Source of the DNA: Doris montereyensis
Taxonomy: Eukaryota > Mollusca > Gastropoda > Nudibranchia > Dorididae
Direction of reading: 5' to 3'
Assembly: GCA_037039925.1 (NCBI GenBank)
Contig: JAXRKP010001281.1
Coordinates: 43,501 to 107,500 of the forward strand
Length of the DNA stretch: 64,000 bases
Positions 11,655 to 22,789 of the stretch are shown here, piece after piece (within the stretch, counting starts at the first letter, position 1; each line of letters begins with the position of its first letter). Under the pieces are notes generated by a model that was not told the origin of the DNA, ran no database searches, and saw nothing but the letters and a program-made list of their open reading frames with translations. The position numbers and the translations under genes were made by a program.

Positions 11655-11800
11655 TTGGCGGGTGGATGGACGGTGAGGACTGCTTACTTCTAGCTTTTAG
11701 ATCTTTCTTGTATCTTTCATCTTGCCAATTCCTACCACTCTTAATTCACCCTGAGATCACTGCATATCGTTATGGTGGACAGGGGGGAAAATTTCTCACG
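11655..11800 (+). repeat. Dispersed repeat D, copy 2
   Basis: Second copy of the repeat at 4,036, sharing TATCTTTCATCTTGC, CCTGAGATCACTGCA and ATGGTGGACAGG. It extends further left (GGTGGATGGACGGTGAGG). Confidence 0.55.
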
Positions 11801-11889
11801 ACACAAAAACAGATATTTAAGGTATTCTTCACCAGCCAGGTACCGGTACATCATGCTCTTTCTCCCATCGTATCAGTGACTTTTTGTTT

Positions 11890-12265
11890 CAGTGACATTC
11901 GAAATACTGACATGCGAAATGCCGACATTCGAAACACTGACGACATGTCAAACAGTGACATTCAAAATACTGACATGCGAAATGCTGACATTCGAAACAC
12001 CGACATGCGAAATAGTGACATTCAAAATATTGACATATGAAATGCCGACATTCGAAACACTGACGTGACATGCGAAATGCCGTGCGAATCGCTGATATAT
12101 GCGAAACACTGAAATGTGAAACACTGACATGCGAAAAATGTGAAACACTGACATGCGAACCGCTGACATGCAAAACACTAAAATTGAACATCGACATGCG
12201 AAACACCAACATTCGAAACACTGACAATATGACATGCGAAACAGCGACACAGAACCACGAAATGT
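11890..12265. repeat. 15-bp minisatellite, about 24 copies
   Basis: Units of the form GACATTCGAAACACT or GACATGCGAAATGCT, often alternating as a 30-bp pair. The 15-bp period keeps several frames open, so long Cys/His/Val-rich ORFs here are artefacts. Confidence 0.92.
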
Positions 12266-12514
12266 CGACACATCCAGCGTGCCACACCACAAATCCGATG
12301 TTCAAACATGGCAAGGCTGCTTTCGCCTCCTTTTCCCCCCTCTCTGCCTTTAATACTTTGAGTAGTTGTAGTACCCCTCCCCCCACCCCCGCCCTTTTTG
12401 GTGACTGTTGAATTGAAATCTGTAAGACACATCCATTACTGGATTTGGTAGTGGCAACAGAGAGAAAGAAATCCACCCTAGCGCGCCCAACACATTTCCT
12501 ACAATTAGATTGCA
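12266..12514. other. Spacer, no gene seen
   Basis: Unique sequence with a C-rich patch at about 12,376-12,392. Confidence 0.45.
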
Positions 12515-14310
12515 ACTGCACTTGCGTTCAGTCTATTGCTGTCAAAAGAACTTGAATACAACACCCACTCATTCAGTCTATTGCTGTCAAAAGACATTGA
12601 AGACAACACCCACTCATTGTCTACTGCTGTCAAAAGAACTTGAAGACAACACCCACTCATTCAGTCTATTGCTGTCAGTCATTGTCAAAAGAACTTGAAG
12701 ACAACACTCACTCATTCAGTCTATTGCTGTCGTTGTCAAAATAACTTGAAGACAACACCCACTCATTCAGTCTATTGCTGTCATTGTCAAAGAACTTGAC
12801 GACAACACCCACTCATTCAGTCTATTGCTGTCAGTCATTGTCAAAAGAACTTGAAGACAACACCCACTCATTCAGTCTATTGCTGTCAGTCATTGTCAAA
12901 AGAATTTGAAGACAACACCTACTCATTCAGTCTATTGCTGTCAAAAGAACTTGAAGACAACGCCCACTCATTCAGTCTATTGCTGTCATTTTCAAAAAAC
13001 TTGAAGACAACACCCACTCATTCAGTCTATTGCTGTCAGTCATTGTCAAAAGACTTGAAGACAACACCCACTCATTCAGTCTATTGCTGTCAGTCATTGT
13101 CAAAAGAACTTGAAGACAACACCCACTCATTCAGTCTATTGCTGTCAGTCATTGTCAAAAGAACTTGAAGACAACACCCACTCATTCAGTCTATTGCTGT
13201 CAAAAGAACTTGAAGACAACACCCACTCATTCAGTCTACTGCTGTCATTGTCAAAAGAACTTGAAGACAACACCCACTCATTCAGTCTATTGCTGTCATT
13301 GTCCAAAGAACTTGAAGACAACACCCACTCATTCAGTCTACTGCTGTCATTGTCAAAAGAACTTGAAGACAACACCCACTCATTCAGTCTATTGCTGTCA
13401 TTGTCAAAGAACTTGAAGACAACACCCACTCATTCAGTCTATTGCTGTCATTGTCAAAAGAACTTGAAGACAATACCCACTCATTCAGTCTATTGCTGTC
13501 AATGTCATTGTCAAAAGAACTTGAAGACAACACCCACTCATTCAGTCTATTGCTGTCATTGTCAAAAGAACTTGAAGACAACACCCACTCATTCAGTCTA
13601 TTGCTGTCATTGTCAAAAGAACTTGAAGACAACACCCACTCATTCAGTCTATTGCTGTCATTGTCAAAAGAACTTGAAGACAACACCCACTCATTCATTC
13701 AGTCTACTGCTGTCAAAAGAACTTGAAGACAACACCTAGTCCTACTGATTCAGTCTACTGCTGTCAAAAGAACTTGAAGACAACACCTAGTCCCACTGAT
13801 TCAGTCTACTGCTGTCAAAAGAACTTGAAGACAACACCCACTCATTCAGTCTACTGCTGTCAAAAGAACTTGAAGACAACACCCACTCATTCAGTCTATT
13901 GCTGTCAAAAGAACTTGAAGACAACACCTAGTCCCACTCATTCAGTCTATTGCTGTCAAAAGAACTTGAAGACAACACCCACTCATTCAGTCTATTGCTG
14001 TCAAAAGAACTTGAAGTGAAGACAACATTCACTCATTCAATCTACTGCTGTCAAAAGAACTTGAAGACAACACCCACTCATTCAGTCTATTGCTGTCAAA
14101 AGAACTTCAAGACAACATTCACTCATTCAATCTATTGCTGTCAAAAGAACTTGAAGACAACACCCACTCATTCAGTCTATTGCTGTCAAAAGAACTTCAA
14201 GACAACACACGCGCATTCAATCTATTGCTGTCAAAAGAATTTGAAGACAACACCCACTCACTCAGTCTACTGCGGTCAAAAGAACTTGAAGAGAACAATA
14301 AGTCATTAAG
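12515..14310. repeat. 45-bp minisatellite, about 38 copies
   Basis: The unit contains TTCAGTCTATTGCTGTCAAA, AGAACTTGAAGACAACACC and CACTCA. Left and middle units carry an extra TTGTCA or GTCATTGTCA after GCTGTC, giving 51-54-bp variants; right-hand units are the plain 45-mer. Repetitive ORFs on both strands follow from the unit length. Confidence 0.96.
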
Positions 14311-14489
14311 GGTCATATGTCATTGAGATCAGATGCTCCATTAAAACTAAAATTGTACTATATACCATTTTTTGTTTATTGTTAATGTTATTACTATCCA
14401 TCACTTGTTTGATATTGTTTGTGTTAAGTGTTTGTCTTGCTTTGTGTGTTCCCTGTGTGTGTGTTTAGTATTTAGAAGTAAAATTCCAT
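14311..14489. other. Spacer
   Basis: Unique AT/GT-rich sequence between two arrays. No gene seen. Confidence 0.4.
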
Positions 14490-14518
14490 CAGCCCCGTTG
14501 GGGTCCATAGAGCTGTGA
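14490..14518 (-). mobile_element. SINE-A tail fragment
   Basis: CCGTTGGGGTCCATAGAGC matches the distal end of SINE-A copies (CCGTTGGTCCATAGAGC at 15,796; CCCATAGAGCTGG at 41,976). The 49-bp array begins directly inside it. Confidence 0.45.
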
Positions 14519-15670
14519 AGGTAAGGACATAAGAATAATAAGATAATGTGACCGCCCCATGCTGTGAAGGTAATGACATAAGAATAATAAGATAATGTGA
14601 CAGCCCCATGCTATGAAGGTAAGGACATAAGAATAATATTATAAATTATAATGTGACATCCCCATGCTGTGAAGGTAATGACATAAGAATAATAAGATAG
14701 TGTGACAGGCCCATGTTGTGAAGGTAAGGACAAGAATAATAATATTATTATGTGACAGCCCCATGCTGTGAAGGTAATGACATAAGAATAATAAGATAAT
14801 GACAGCCCCATGCTGTGAAGGTAATGACATAAGAATAATAATAAGGTAATGTGACAGCCCCATGCTGTGAAGATAATGACAATCATAAGAATAATAAGAT
14901 AATGTGACAGTCCCAATGTTAATGACATAAGAATAATAAGATAATATGACAGCCCCATGCTGTGAAGATAATGACAATCATAAGAATAATAAGATAATGT
15001 GACAGTCCCATGATGTGAAGGTAATGACATAAGAATAATAAGATAATGTGACAGCCCCATGCTGTGAAGATAATGACAATGATAATTATTCATAAGAATA
15101 ATAAGATAATGTGACAACCCATGATGTGAAGGTAATGACATAAGAATAATAAGATAATGTGACAGCCCCATGCTGTGAAAATAATGACATAAGAATAAGA
15201 ATGTATTACTGACAGCCCCATGCTGTGAAGGTAATAATAAGATAATCCGACAGACCCCATGCTGTGATGGTAATGACATAAGAATAATAAGATAATGCGA
15301 CAGACCCATGCAATAATGACATAAGAAAATAATGACATAAGAATAAGATAGTGTGACAGTACTGAACAACCCCATGCTGTGAAGGTAATGGACATAAGAC
15401 ATAAGATAATTGATAATATGAAAGTCCCATAGGAACAACGACGAGAGCTGTGGAGGTAATGACAATGACAATAATGACATAAGATAATTGATAAGATGAA
15501 AGCCCCATAGGAACAACGACGAGAGCTGTGGAGGTAATGACAATGACAATAATGACATAAGATAATTGATAAGATGAAAGCCCCATAGGAACAACGACGA
15601 GAGTTGTGAGTGTGAAGGTAATGACATAAGATAATATGAAAGCATTGAAAGCCCCATAGGAACAACGACA
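14512..15670. repeat. 49-bp minisatellite with a longer variant block
   Basis: About 20 units containing CCCCATGCTGTGAAGGTAAT, GACATAAGAATAATAAG and ATAATGTGACAG. From about 15,425 the unit becomes a 76-78-bp form containing CCCCATAGGAACAACGACGA and GCTGTGGAGGTAATG, repeated about three times. ORFs are broken by indels and are not genes. Confidence 0.94.
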
Positions 15671-15772
15671 ACATATTATGTTCTGTCTATTCCTTGTGTT
15701 GTATGTATTGGTTTAGTCTTTGTTCCTATGGGGCTTTCACTTTCAATTGTCATGTCATTACCTTCACTTCCG
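15605..15772. repeat. Inverted repeat at the edge of the 49-bp array
   Basis: The last array unit (GTGAAGGTAATGACAT ... GAAAGCCCCATAGGAACAA) is followed, after about 50 bp, by its inverted copy (TTGTTCCTATGGGGCTTTC ... ATGTCATTACCTTCAC). The arms are about 50 bp and imperfect, so the DNA or RNA could fold into a long hairpin. Confidence 0.8.
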
Positions 15773-15784
15773 ACATGCCCTTGC

Positions 15785-16110
15785 AATTTGCATCACCGTT
15801 GGTCCATAGAGCCGAAGTGTATCCCGGTTTCAATAGCGTGAAGCGGAAAACGTGATAATAATCACTTCCTAGACAGGAGGAGGCTACTCTGACGCAGTTC
15901 TTTACTCTAATTGTCTCAAGCTGGTGGCTTGTTTGTACTTACCCGTACCCAGTCTAGTTGGGGGAGGGGATGTGGGGGGGGGTAAATATTTCTTTTCTCC
16001 CGGGGAACACAACGTCGGACCTACCATGGCTAGGATTCGAACCTGGGACCTCATGTCGTCATGATTCCAAGTCAGCCAGGGCGTCAACCAAAGCACTTTG
16101 CCACAGATGC
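15785..16110 (-). mobile_element. SINE-A copy
   Basis: On the minus strand the B box CAGGTTCGAATCCTAGCC is intact and is followed by CCGACGTTGTGTTCCCCGGG. The distal part contains GATTATTATCACGTTTTCCG. The A box is weak. A G-rich run at 15,959-15,982 interrupts the body. Confidence 0.82.
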
Positions 16111-16177
16111 CACAGTGGGTTTACCTAGTACCAGTCAGAACCGTTGGATGTTTTAACCTGGTTTTTGGGACTTGATT

Positions 16178-16578
16178 TTGATTTGATGTAGTCGTTTACC
16201 CACATCCACCCACTATACCACCTACTACTACTAGGCCTACTACTACTAGCACTACTACTAAGGTGATCTGGGTTGTTTTTTTTGGTGTATTTTAATTTTG
16301 TTTTGGCATTTTGGACTGCCTGTACTACTTTAAACAGCCAAGGGATCTTTAGCGTGCACAGAGTATTATGATCTGCACACGGGACTTCTTTTTTTATCGC
16401 CCTTCTACGGTGGGACTTGGTGTCAACTCACCTACCTGGACCTGGGATGCGGGGTGGATTTTATTTTTACTCAAAAACACCCCGAAAACATTTGTCAACC
16501 GTTGGTGGGGTTTGAATGAACCCACGATCTTTGGGCTGAGAGGCTGGCACTTTACTCTGTACTATCGAGTCCCTCTTT
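16178..16578 (-). mobile_element. SINE-B copy
   Basis: On the minus strand it opens with GAGGGACTCGATAGT, has a B-box region GGGTTCATTCAAACCCCACC, and a body with CCAGGTAGGTGAGTTGACACC, CCCGTGTGCAGATC and GTGCACGCTAAAGATCCCTTG. It ends in the GTGGATGTGGGTAAACGAC tail. A CTA repeat at 16,225-16,260 lies in the tail region. Confidence 0.82.
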
Positions 16579-16714
16579 AACTTTAACCTGGTAAGCTAGG
16601 TGGTGCTGATGGTGGCTGCGGGAAATAAATTTCGAAAGGTTGCCATTGCCAACCGGCTTCCCGTGCAAATAAAACAATTAAAAAAGGAAAAAAAAATATT
16701 TTACCCACACCCAC
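16579..16714. other. Spacer between two SINE-B copies
   Basis: Ends in an A-rich stretch and TTTTACCCACACCCAC, possibly the stub of another inverted SINE-B tail. Confidence 0.4.
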
Positions 16715-17040
16715 GGGGACGCGGTTTAATAGTCCAGAGGCAAGGTGTTGGCCTCTCAACTGACTGAAAGGTAGTGGGTTCGAGCCCCACCAACAGTTGA
16801 CAAATTTTCCCTATGTTTTCGAGAATAATCTACTCGCCTGGTCCAGGCAGGTGGATCGACACCTAGTCCCATCGGAAATGGACGATAAAAAGGAGGTCCC
16901 GTATGCAGATCACAACACTGTGCACGTTAAAGATGCCTTGGCTGATTACACGGGGCTGTCCGGGCAAATTTAAAAATCCTACCAAAAACAAAAAAAACCC
17001 AAGATCACCTAGTTGTGGATGTGGGTAAATCAAAACAAAT
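16715..17040 (+). mobile_element. SINE-B, most complete copy
   Basis: The head has TAGTCCAGAGGCAAGGTG (A box), CCTCTCAACTGACTGAAAGG and GTGGGTTCGAGCCCCACC (an excellent B box). The body continues with GGTCCAGGCAGGTGGATCGAC, CTAGTCCCATCGGAAATGG and GTGCACGTTAAAGATGCCTTG, then GTTGTGGATGTGGGTAAATC and an A-rich end. Five other copies lie in this window. The tRNA of origin is unclear. Confidence 0.88.
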
Positions 17041-17084
17041 GAAATCAGACCCCATTCATCCACAATCCGTGACAATAAAAAAAA

Positions 17085-17815
17085 ACTGGAGTTGGCTGTG
17101 TATCAATAGTATCATTGGCCACGTCTGGAGTTGGCTGTGTATCAATAGTATCATTGGCCATGTCTGGAGTTGGCTGTGTATCAATAGTATCATTGGCCAT
17201 GTCTGGAGTTGGCTGTATATCAATAGTATCGTTGGCCATGTTTGGAGTTGGCTGTGTATCAATAGTATCATTGGCCATGTGTCTGGAGTTGGCTGTATAT
17301 CAATAGTATCTGGAGTTGGCCAAGTCTGGAGTTGGCTGTGTATCAGTAGTATCATTGGCCATGTCAATAGTATCATTGGCCATGTCTGGAGCTGTGTATC
17401 AGTAGTATCATTGGCCATGTCTGGAGTTGGCTGTGTATCAATAGTATTATTGGCCAGGTCTGGAGTTGGCTGTGTATCAATAGTATTATTGGCCACGTCT
17501 GGAGTTGGCTGTGTATCAATAGTATCATTGGCCAGGTCTGGAGTTGGCTGTGTATCAATAGTATTATTGGCCATGTCTGGAGTTGGCTGTGTATCAATAG
17601 TATCGTTGGCCAGGTCTGGAGTTGGCTGTGTATCAGTAGTATTATTTGCCACGTCTGAGTTGGCTGTGTATCAATAGTATCATTGGGCATGTCTGGAGTT
17701 GACTGTGTATCAATAGTATTATGAGCAACGTCTGGAGTTGGCTGTGTATCAATAGTAGTATGGGCCACGTCTGGAGTTGGCTGTGTATCAATAGTATTAT
17801 TGGCCACCAGAGTAA
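17085..17815. repeat. 39-bp minisatellite, about 18 copies
   Basis: The unit is TCTGGAGTTGGCTGTGTATC, AATAGTATCATTGGCCATG. Two truncated units occur at 17,280-17,400. Because 39 is a multiple of three, the minus strand can encode a 13-residue repeat such as TIDTQPTPDMAND for long stretches; frame jumps at indels argue against translation. Confidence 0.95.
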
Positions 17816-17889
17816 GTATCATTATATCATCATCACTCGACAAGCTTTAACTTAACCACTAACATAACACTAATACAACCACAGTTCAA

Positions 17890-18790
17890 CCCTGTTAGAG
17901 TCGTATACTGACATCACTGGGACCACCAGAGTCGTATATCAACATCACTGGGACCACCAGAGTCGTATATCAACATCACTGGGACCACCAGAGTCGCATA
18001 TCAACATCACTGGGACCACCAGAGTCGTATATCAACATCACTGGGACCACCAGAGTCGTACACTGACATCACTGGGACCACCAGAGTCGTATACTGACAT
18101 CACTGGGACCACCAGAGTCGTATCATCAGAGACATCACTGGGACCACCAGAGTCGTACACTGACATCACTGGGACCACCAGAGTCGTATATCAACATCAC
18201 TGGGACCACCAGAGTCGTATATCGACATCACTGGGACCACATACACCGACATCACTGGGACCACCAGAGTCGTATATCAACATCACTGGGACCACCAGAG
18301 TCGCATATCGACATCACTGGGACCACCAGAGTCGTACATCGACATCACTGGGACCACCAGAGTCGTATACTGACATCACTGGGACCACCAGAGTCGTATA
18401 TCGACATCACTGGGACCACCAGAGTCGTACACCGACATCACTGGGACCACCAGAGTCGACATCGACATCACTGGGACCACCAGAGTCGTATATCAACATC
18501 ACTGGGACCACCAGAGTCGTATATCAACATCACTGGGACCACCAGAGTCGTATATCGACATCACTGGGACCACCAGAGTCGTATATCAACATCACTGGGA
18601 CCACCAGAGTCGTATATCGACATCACTGGGACCACCGTACACCGACATCACTGGGACCACCAGAGTCGCATATCAACATCACTGGGACCACCAGAGTCGT
18701 ACACCGACATCACTGGGACCACCAGAGTCGTACACCGAAATCACTGGGACCACCAGAGTCGTATACAACATCACTGGGACCACACCAAAT
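17890..18790. repeat. 31-bp minisatellite, about 29 copies
   Basis: The unit contains GACCACCAGAGTCGTATATC and AACATCACTGG. TATATCAAC, TACACTGAC and TACACCGAC subtypes are interspersed. The preceding 39-bp array ends in a similar CCACCAGAGT. Confidence 0.96.
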
Positions 18791-18945
18791 TTTGTCGATA
18801 TAAGATGTTGTCAACATCACTGAGACCACCAATTAAATAAAGGGACCACCAAAGAAAAGACCATAACACGGAATCACTGGGACCACAGATCAATATATAT
18901 ATATGTGATGTCGATATATGTGGGTTGGACTGGAACATGGAATGT
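18778..18945. repeat. Chimeric junction unit between two arrays
   Basis: This segment parallels 18,947-19,105 block for block (CCAAATTTT, GATATAAGATGTTGT, AATTAAAT, AAAGAAAAGA). At three places it carries ATCACTGGGACCAC-like motifs of the 31-bp array where the parallel copy has unrelated bases. Confidence 0.8.
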
Positions 18946-18946
18946 G

Positions 18947-19605
18947 CAACCAAATTTTGATCGATATAAGATGTTGTGATGTGTCAGAGCAAGCAATTAA
19001 ATGTGGGTTGGACAAAGAAAAGACATAACATGGAATGTGCAAGGCCACAGATCAATATATATATATGTGATGTCGATATATGTGGGTTGGACTGGAACAT
19101 GGAATGTGCAAGGCCACAGATCAATATATATATATATGTGATGTCGATATATGTGGGTTGGACTGGAACATGGAATGTGCAAGGCCACAGATCAATATAT
19201 ATATATATGTGATGTCGATATATGTGGGTTGGACTGGAACATGGAATGTGCAAGGCCACAGATCAATATATATATATGTGATGTCGATATATGTGGGTTG
19301 GACTGGAACATGGAATGTACAAGGCCACAGATCAATATATATATATGTGATGTCGATATATGTGGGTTGGACTGGAACATGGAATGTGCAAGGCCACAGA
19401 TCAATATATATATATATGTGATGTCGATATGTGGGTTGGACTGGAACATAGAATGTACAAGGACACAGATCAATATATATATATATGCGATGTCGATATA
19501 TGTGGGTTGGACTGTAATATAAAATGTGCAAGGCCACAGATCAACATATGTGATGTCGATATATGTGGGTTGGACTGTAACATGGAATGTGCAAGGCCAC
19601 ATAAA
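18947..19605. repeat. About 70-bp minisatellite, 8-9 copies
   Basis: The unit contains GTGGGTTGGACTGGAACATG, GAATGTGCAAGGCCACAGATC, an (AT)n core of variable length and GTGATGTCGATAT. Length varies from 69 to 71 bp through the AT core. The right-hand units degenerate. Confidence 0.95.
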
Positions 19606-19629
19606 AAGGGGATGACTAAGGCAGGCCGC

Positions 19630-19943
<314 letters not shown>

Positions 19944-19944
19944 T

Positions 19945-21445
19945 ATCATGAAACAGAGTGTTGTCATTTGCAAATGTCAAAAGATTTATAATCATGAGCA
20001 CACAATGTTCTCATTTGCAAATGTTAAGGGATCTTGAATCATGAGCTAAGAGTGTTGTCATCTGCAAATGTCAAGAGATTTGTAATCATGAGCATAGTGT
20101 TGTCATCTGCAAATGTCAGGGGATGTTGAAGAAATGAATCATGAGCAGAGTCTTGAGATCTGCAAATGTCAGGGATGTTGAATCAAATGAATCATGAGCA
20201 GAGTCTTGTGATCTGCAAATGTCAAGGAATCTTTAATCATGAGCACACAGTGTTGTCATCTGCAAATGTCAAGGAATCTTTAATTATTAGCACACAGTGT
20301 TGTCATCTGCAAATGTCAAGGAATCTTTAATTATTAGCACACAGTGTTGTCATCTGCAAATGTCAAGGAATCTTTAATTATTAGTACACAGTGTTGTCAT
20401 CTGCAAATGTCAAGAGATTTTAATCATGAGCACACAGTGCTGTCATCTGCAAAAGGGATCTTGTGAGCACACAGTGCTGTCATCTGCAAATGGGATCTTT
20501 AATCCTGAGCACACAGTGCTGTCATCTGCAATTGTCAAGGGATCTTTAATCATGAGCACACAGTGCTGTCATCTGCAATTGTCAAGGGATCTTTAATTAT
20601 TACCACAGATTGTTGTGATCTGCAAATGTCAAGGGATCTTTAATTATTAGCACAGATTGTTGTGATCTGCAAATGTCAAGGGATCTTTAATCATGAGCAC
20701 ACAGAGTTTTGATCTACACATGGCAAATGGTCTCGGTGGGAAGGTGTTGAATCGGTGGGGGTGGGTTATAGTTTTAGTTTTTCGTCGACAATTGGTTTTC
20801 ATGTTGGCGACGAATCCCAGAACGTTTCTGAAAGGAATGCTGTCTTGGACCAATCATGAGGACAACAGACTAGCAGTTCAAGAGAAACACTTGCTAACGT
20901 TGTGAGTCACATAGGGACATCTATAACTCACAGTTGCTAACGTTGTGAATCACGTGGTAACAAGATATCACTCACAGTTGCTAACGTTGTGAATCACGTG
21001 GGGACAATATTCACACTTACAGTTGCTAACGTTGTGAATCATGTGGTAACAAGCTATAACTCACACAGTGCTGTCATCTGCAACGTTGTGAATCACCTGG
21101 GGACAAGCTATCACTTTAAGTTGCTAACGTTGTGAATCACGTGGTGCTGTCATCTGCAAATTGTCAAGGGATCTTTAATTATTACCACAGATTGTTGTCA
21201 TCTGCAAATGTCAAGGGATCTTTAATTATGAGCACAGATAATGTGCTGACATCTCCAATTTTGTCAGGGATCTTTAAAGATCAGTTATACTCTTAATGCT
21301 GAATCAATTTGCAAATGTCAAGGGATCTTTACACAATCTTGTGATCTGGTATCAAATGTCAAGGGAGCTCTTCCATTCCTGATTGAGCATCAGAGTGCTG
21401 TGATCTGCAAATGTCAAGGGATCTTTAATTACTGAACACACAGTT
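19945..21445. repeat. 47-bp minisatellite
   Basis: About 20 units containing GTTGTCATCTGCAAATGTCA, AGGGATCTTTAATCATGAGC and ACACA, progressively diverged. A stretch at 20,700-20,890 is unique, and 20,895-21,140 is taken up by units of a different family. Confidence 0.9.
20895..21140. repeat. Block of 50-bp-family units inside the 47-bp array
   Basis: Four or five units with GTTGCTAACGTTGTGAATCAC, the family that dominates 24,490-26,765. At 21,062-21,085 and 21,140-21,165 single units join halves of both families (GCTGTCATCTGCAACGTTGTG; GTGGTGCTGTCATCTGC). Confidence 0.85.
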
Positions 21446-21639
21446 TTCATCTGCAATTGGCCTTTTGGTTTTCAGACTGAAAGCACTAATTAAAAAATTG
21501 TTGTAAACTGAGATGTTGATCTTCTCTGGGTACCGGTGACAGGGATATTTATTTGTTTTTTAGATTTACCAGTTGTTGAAAGAGTTTGTTCACTACGACA
21601 ATTGGATCTTTTCAATGTTTTTCTAAATCTGGCGACGTG

Positions 21640-22622
21640 TCAATTTTCCTGACTTTCTAATGTTCGTTTTAATTTGATTGAGAGTTTTTTAACTGATTTA
21701 GATTCACATCTAAGGTGACTTGATGATTTACTACTTTTTGATGTTCCACATAATCTAAATGGAGAGAGAATCACTACTTGCAAATTTGAAATAACTAAAC
21801 CTTCAGCATTCATATTAAGGCATGTTTGGGTTGATAGCAATGTTTCAAAGTTATGATCAAAAAGATGTTTACCTACTATTCTCATATCTTGCTAACGTTG
21901 AGAATCTGCTTCAGACCCTAAAAGTTATAACTTGTCTAATATTATCTGCATAAGCAACGATTTTGCTGAAGTTTCTTGTTTGAAAATCTTTTCAAGACTA
22001 TCACATTTATTGACTAATTTTGTTTCTTTCTTCACTTTATTTCAAGGTGGCTTCTAAAAATTAATGACACTATCTTTTGGTCAATTTCAACTTTTCTTTT
22101 TCTTTCTGTTTTGAATGACAACTGGTGGTGGCTAATTTAAAGCTGGAAATTTTTCTTTTAGATTTTGGTTCTCTCTTTCCAGATTCATATTCTCTTCTTT
22201 CACTTTTTTTAAATCACAGTTGCTTTTCAAACTTGGCTATTTTGTGAATGACACGTGGTTAACTAAGTTACCTTTCTCACACTTTTGTTTGATGAACTGA
22301 TGGAACTGTTGTTGAATCACGTTTAGGGTTTGTTTCAAGTTAAAACAAAATTCTCATCTAGAAACTTTTGATAATTATCAGGTTTTTTTCGGGTTTCAGT
22401 TCATTTTTTAGTCCTTAATTTGCCTAATCTTTGGATTAGATTTTTAAACGTTGTGAATCATTGTAAAAGACCCACTTTGCCATAAAATTTGGATTAAATC
22501 TCTCTGTTCTCTGAAATTTGTCTAACTCACAACTATGCTGTTTGTAAGTTTGAAATTAACGTTTTGAATCACGTATTGACCTAACAAAATATTCCTGTCA
22601 ATATTGGCAGCTGATAGAGTAT
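21640..22622 (-). pseudogene. Coding-like exon, coiled-coil type, frame-broken
   Basis: The minus strand enters this stretch at a strong acceptor-like site (TTCAATTTTATTTCAG ending at 22,623). It then reads in protein-like pieces in shifting frames: TLSAANIDRNILLG, AKWVFYN, DNYQKFLDENFVL, NVIQQQFHQFIKQKCEKGN, KEENMNLERENQNLKEKF, DSLEKIFKQETSAKSLLMQ, and a final 80-residue open stretch ending in SIKLKRTLESQEN before a stop at 21,640. Heptad-like charge patterns suggest coiled coil. I do not recognise the family. Several frame breaks coincide with motifs of the neighbouring 50-bp array, so they may be consensus errors. Confidence 0.4.
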
Positions 22623-22668
22623 CTGAAATAAAATTGAAATCAAAAATTAAATCTAAATAACTAATCAC

Positions 22669-22789
22669 CAATCCCGTGGACCCTCAAATTCAAATAACTG
22701 CACAGCTTTGCGATATGTAACGTTGTGAAGGACCTGGAGAAGCTTGACACAGAGTTGCCACTGTAGAGGTAGCCAAACCAGTCAATAAC
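22669..22789 (-). pseudogene. Candidate upstream exon of the coding-like gene
   Basis: It begins after a textbook pyrimidine tract and AG (CCTTTTGTTTTTCCAAG) and ends at a weak GTGATT donor. The frame VIDWFGYLYSGNSVS...LHIAKLC continues without a stop across a 46-bp putative intron into the TLSAANID exon. That in-frame join is the best evidence for real splicing. The exon contains one array-like ACAACGTTA patch. The family is not recognised. Confidence 0.35.

Noticed and set aside
11889..12521. A 210-codon Cys/His/Phe-rich minus-strand ORF
   Set aside because: It is generated by the 15-bp array, whose period keeps the frame open.
14611..15657. A 348-codon minus-strand ORF rich in Leu, Ser, His and Tyr
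   Set aside because: It is the 49-bp array read through all three frames in turn (49 is not a multiple of three), so its apparent periodicity is that of the repeat.
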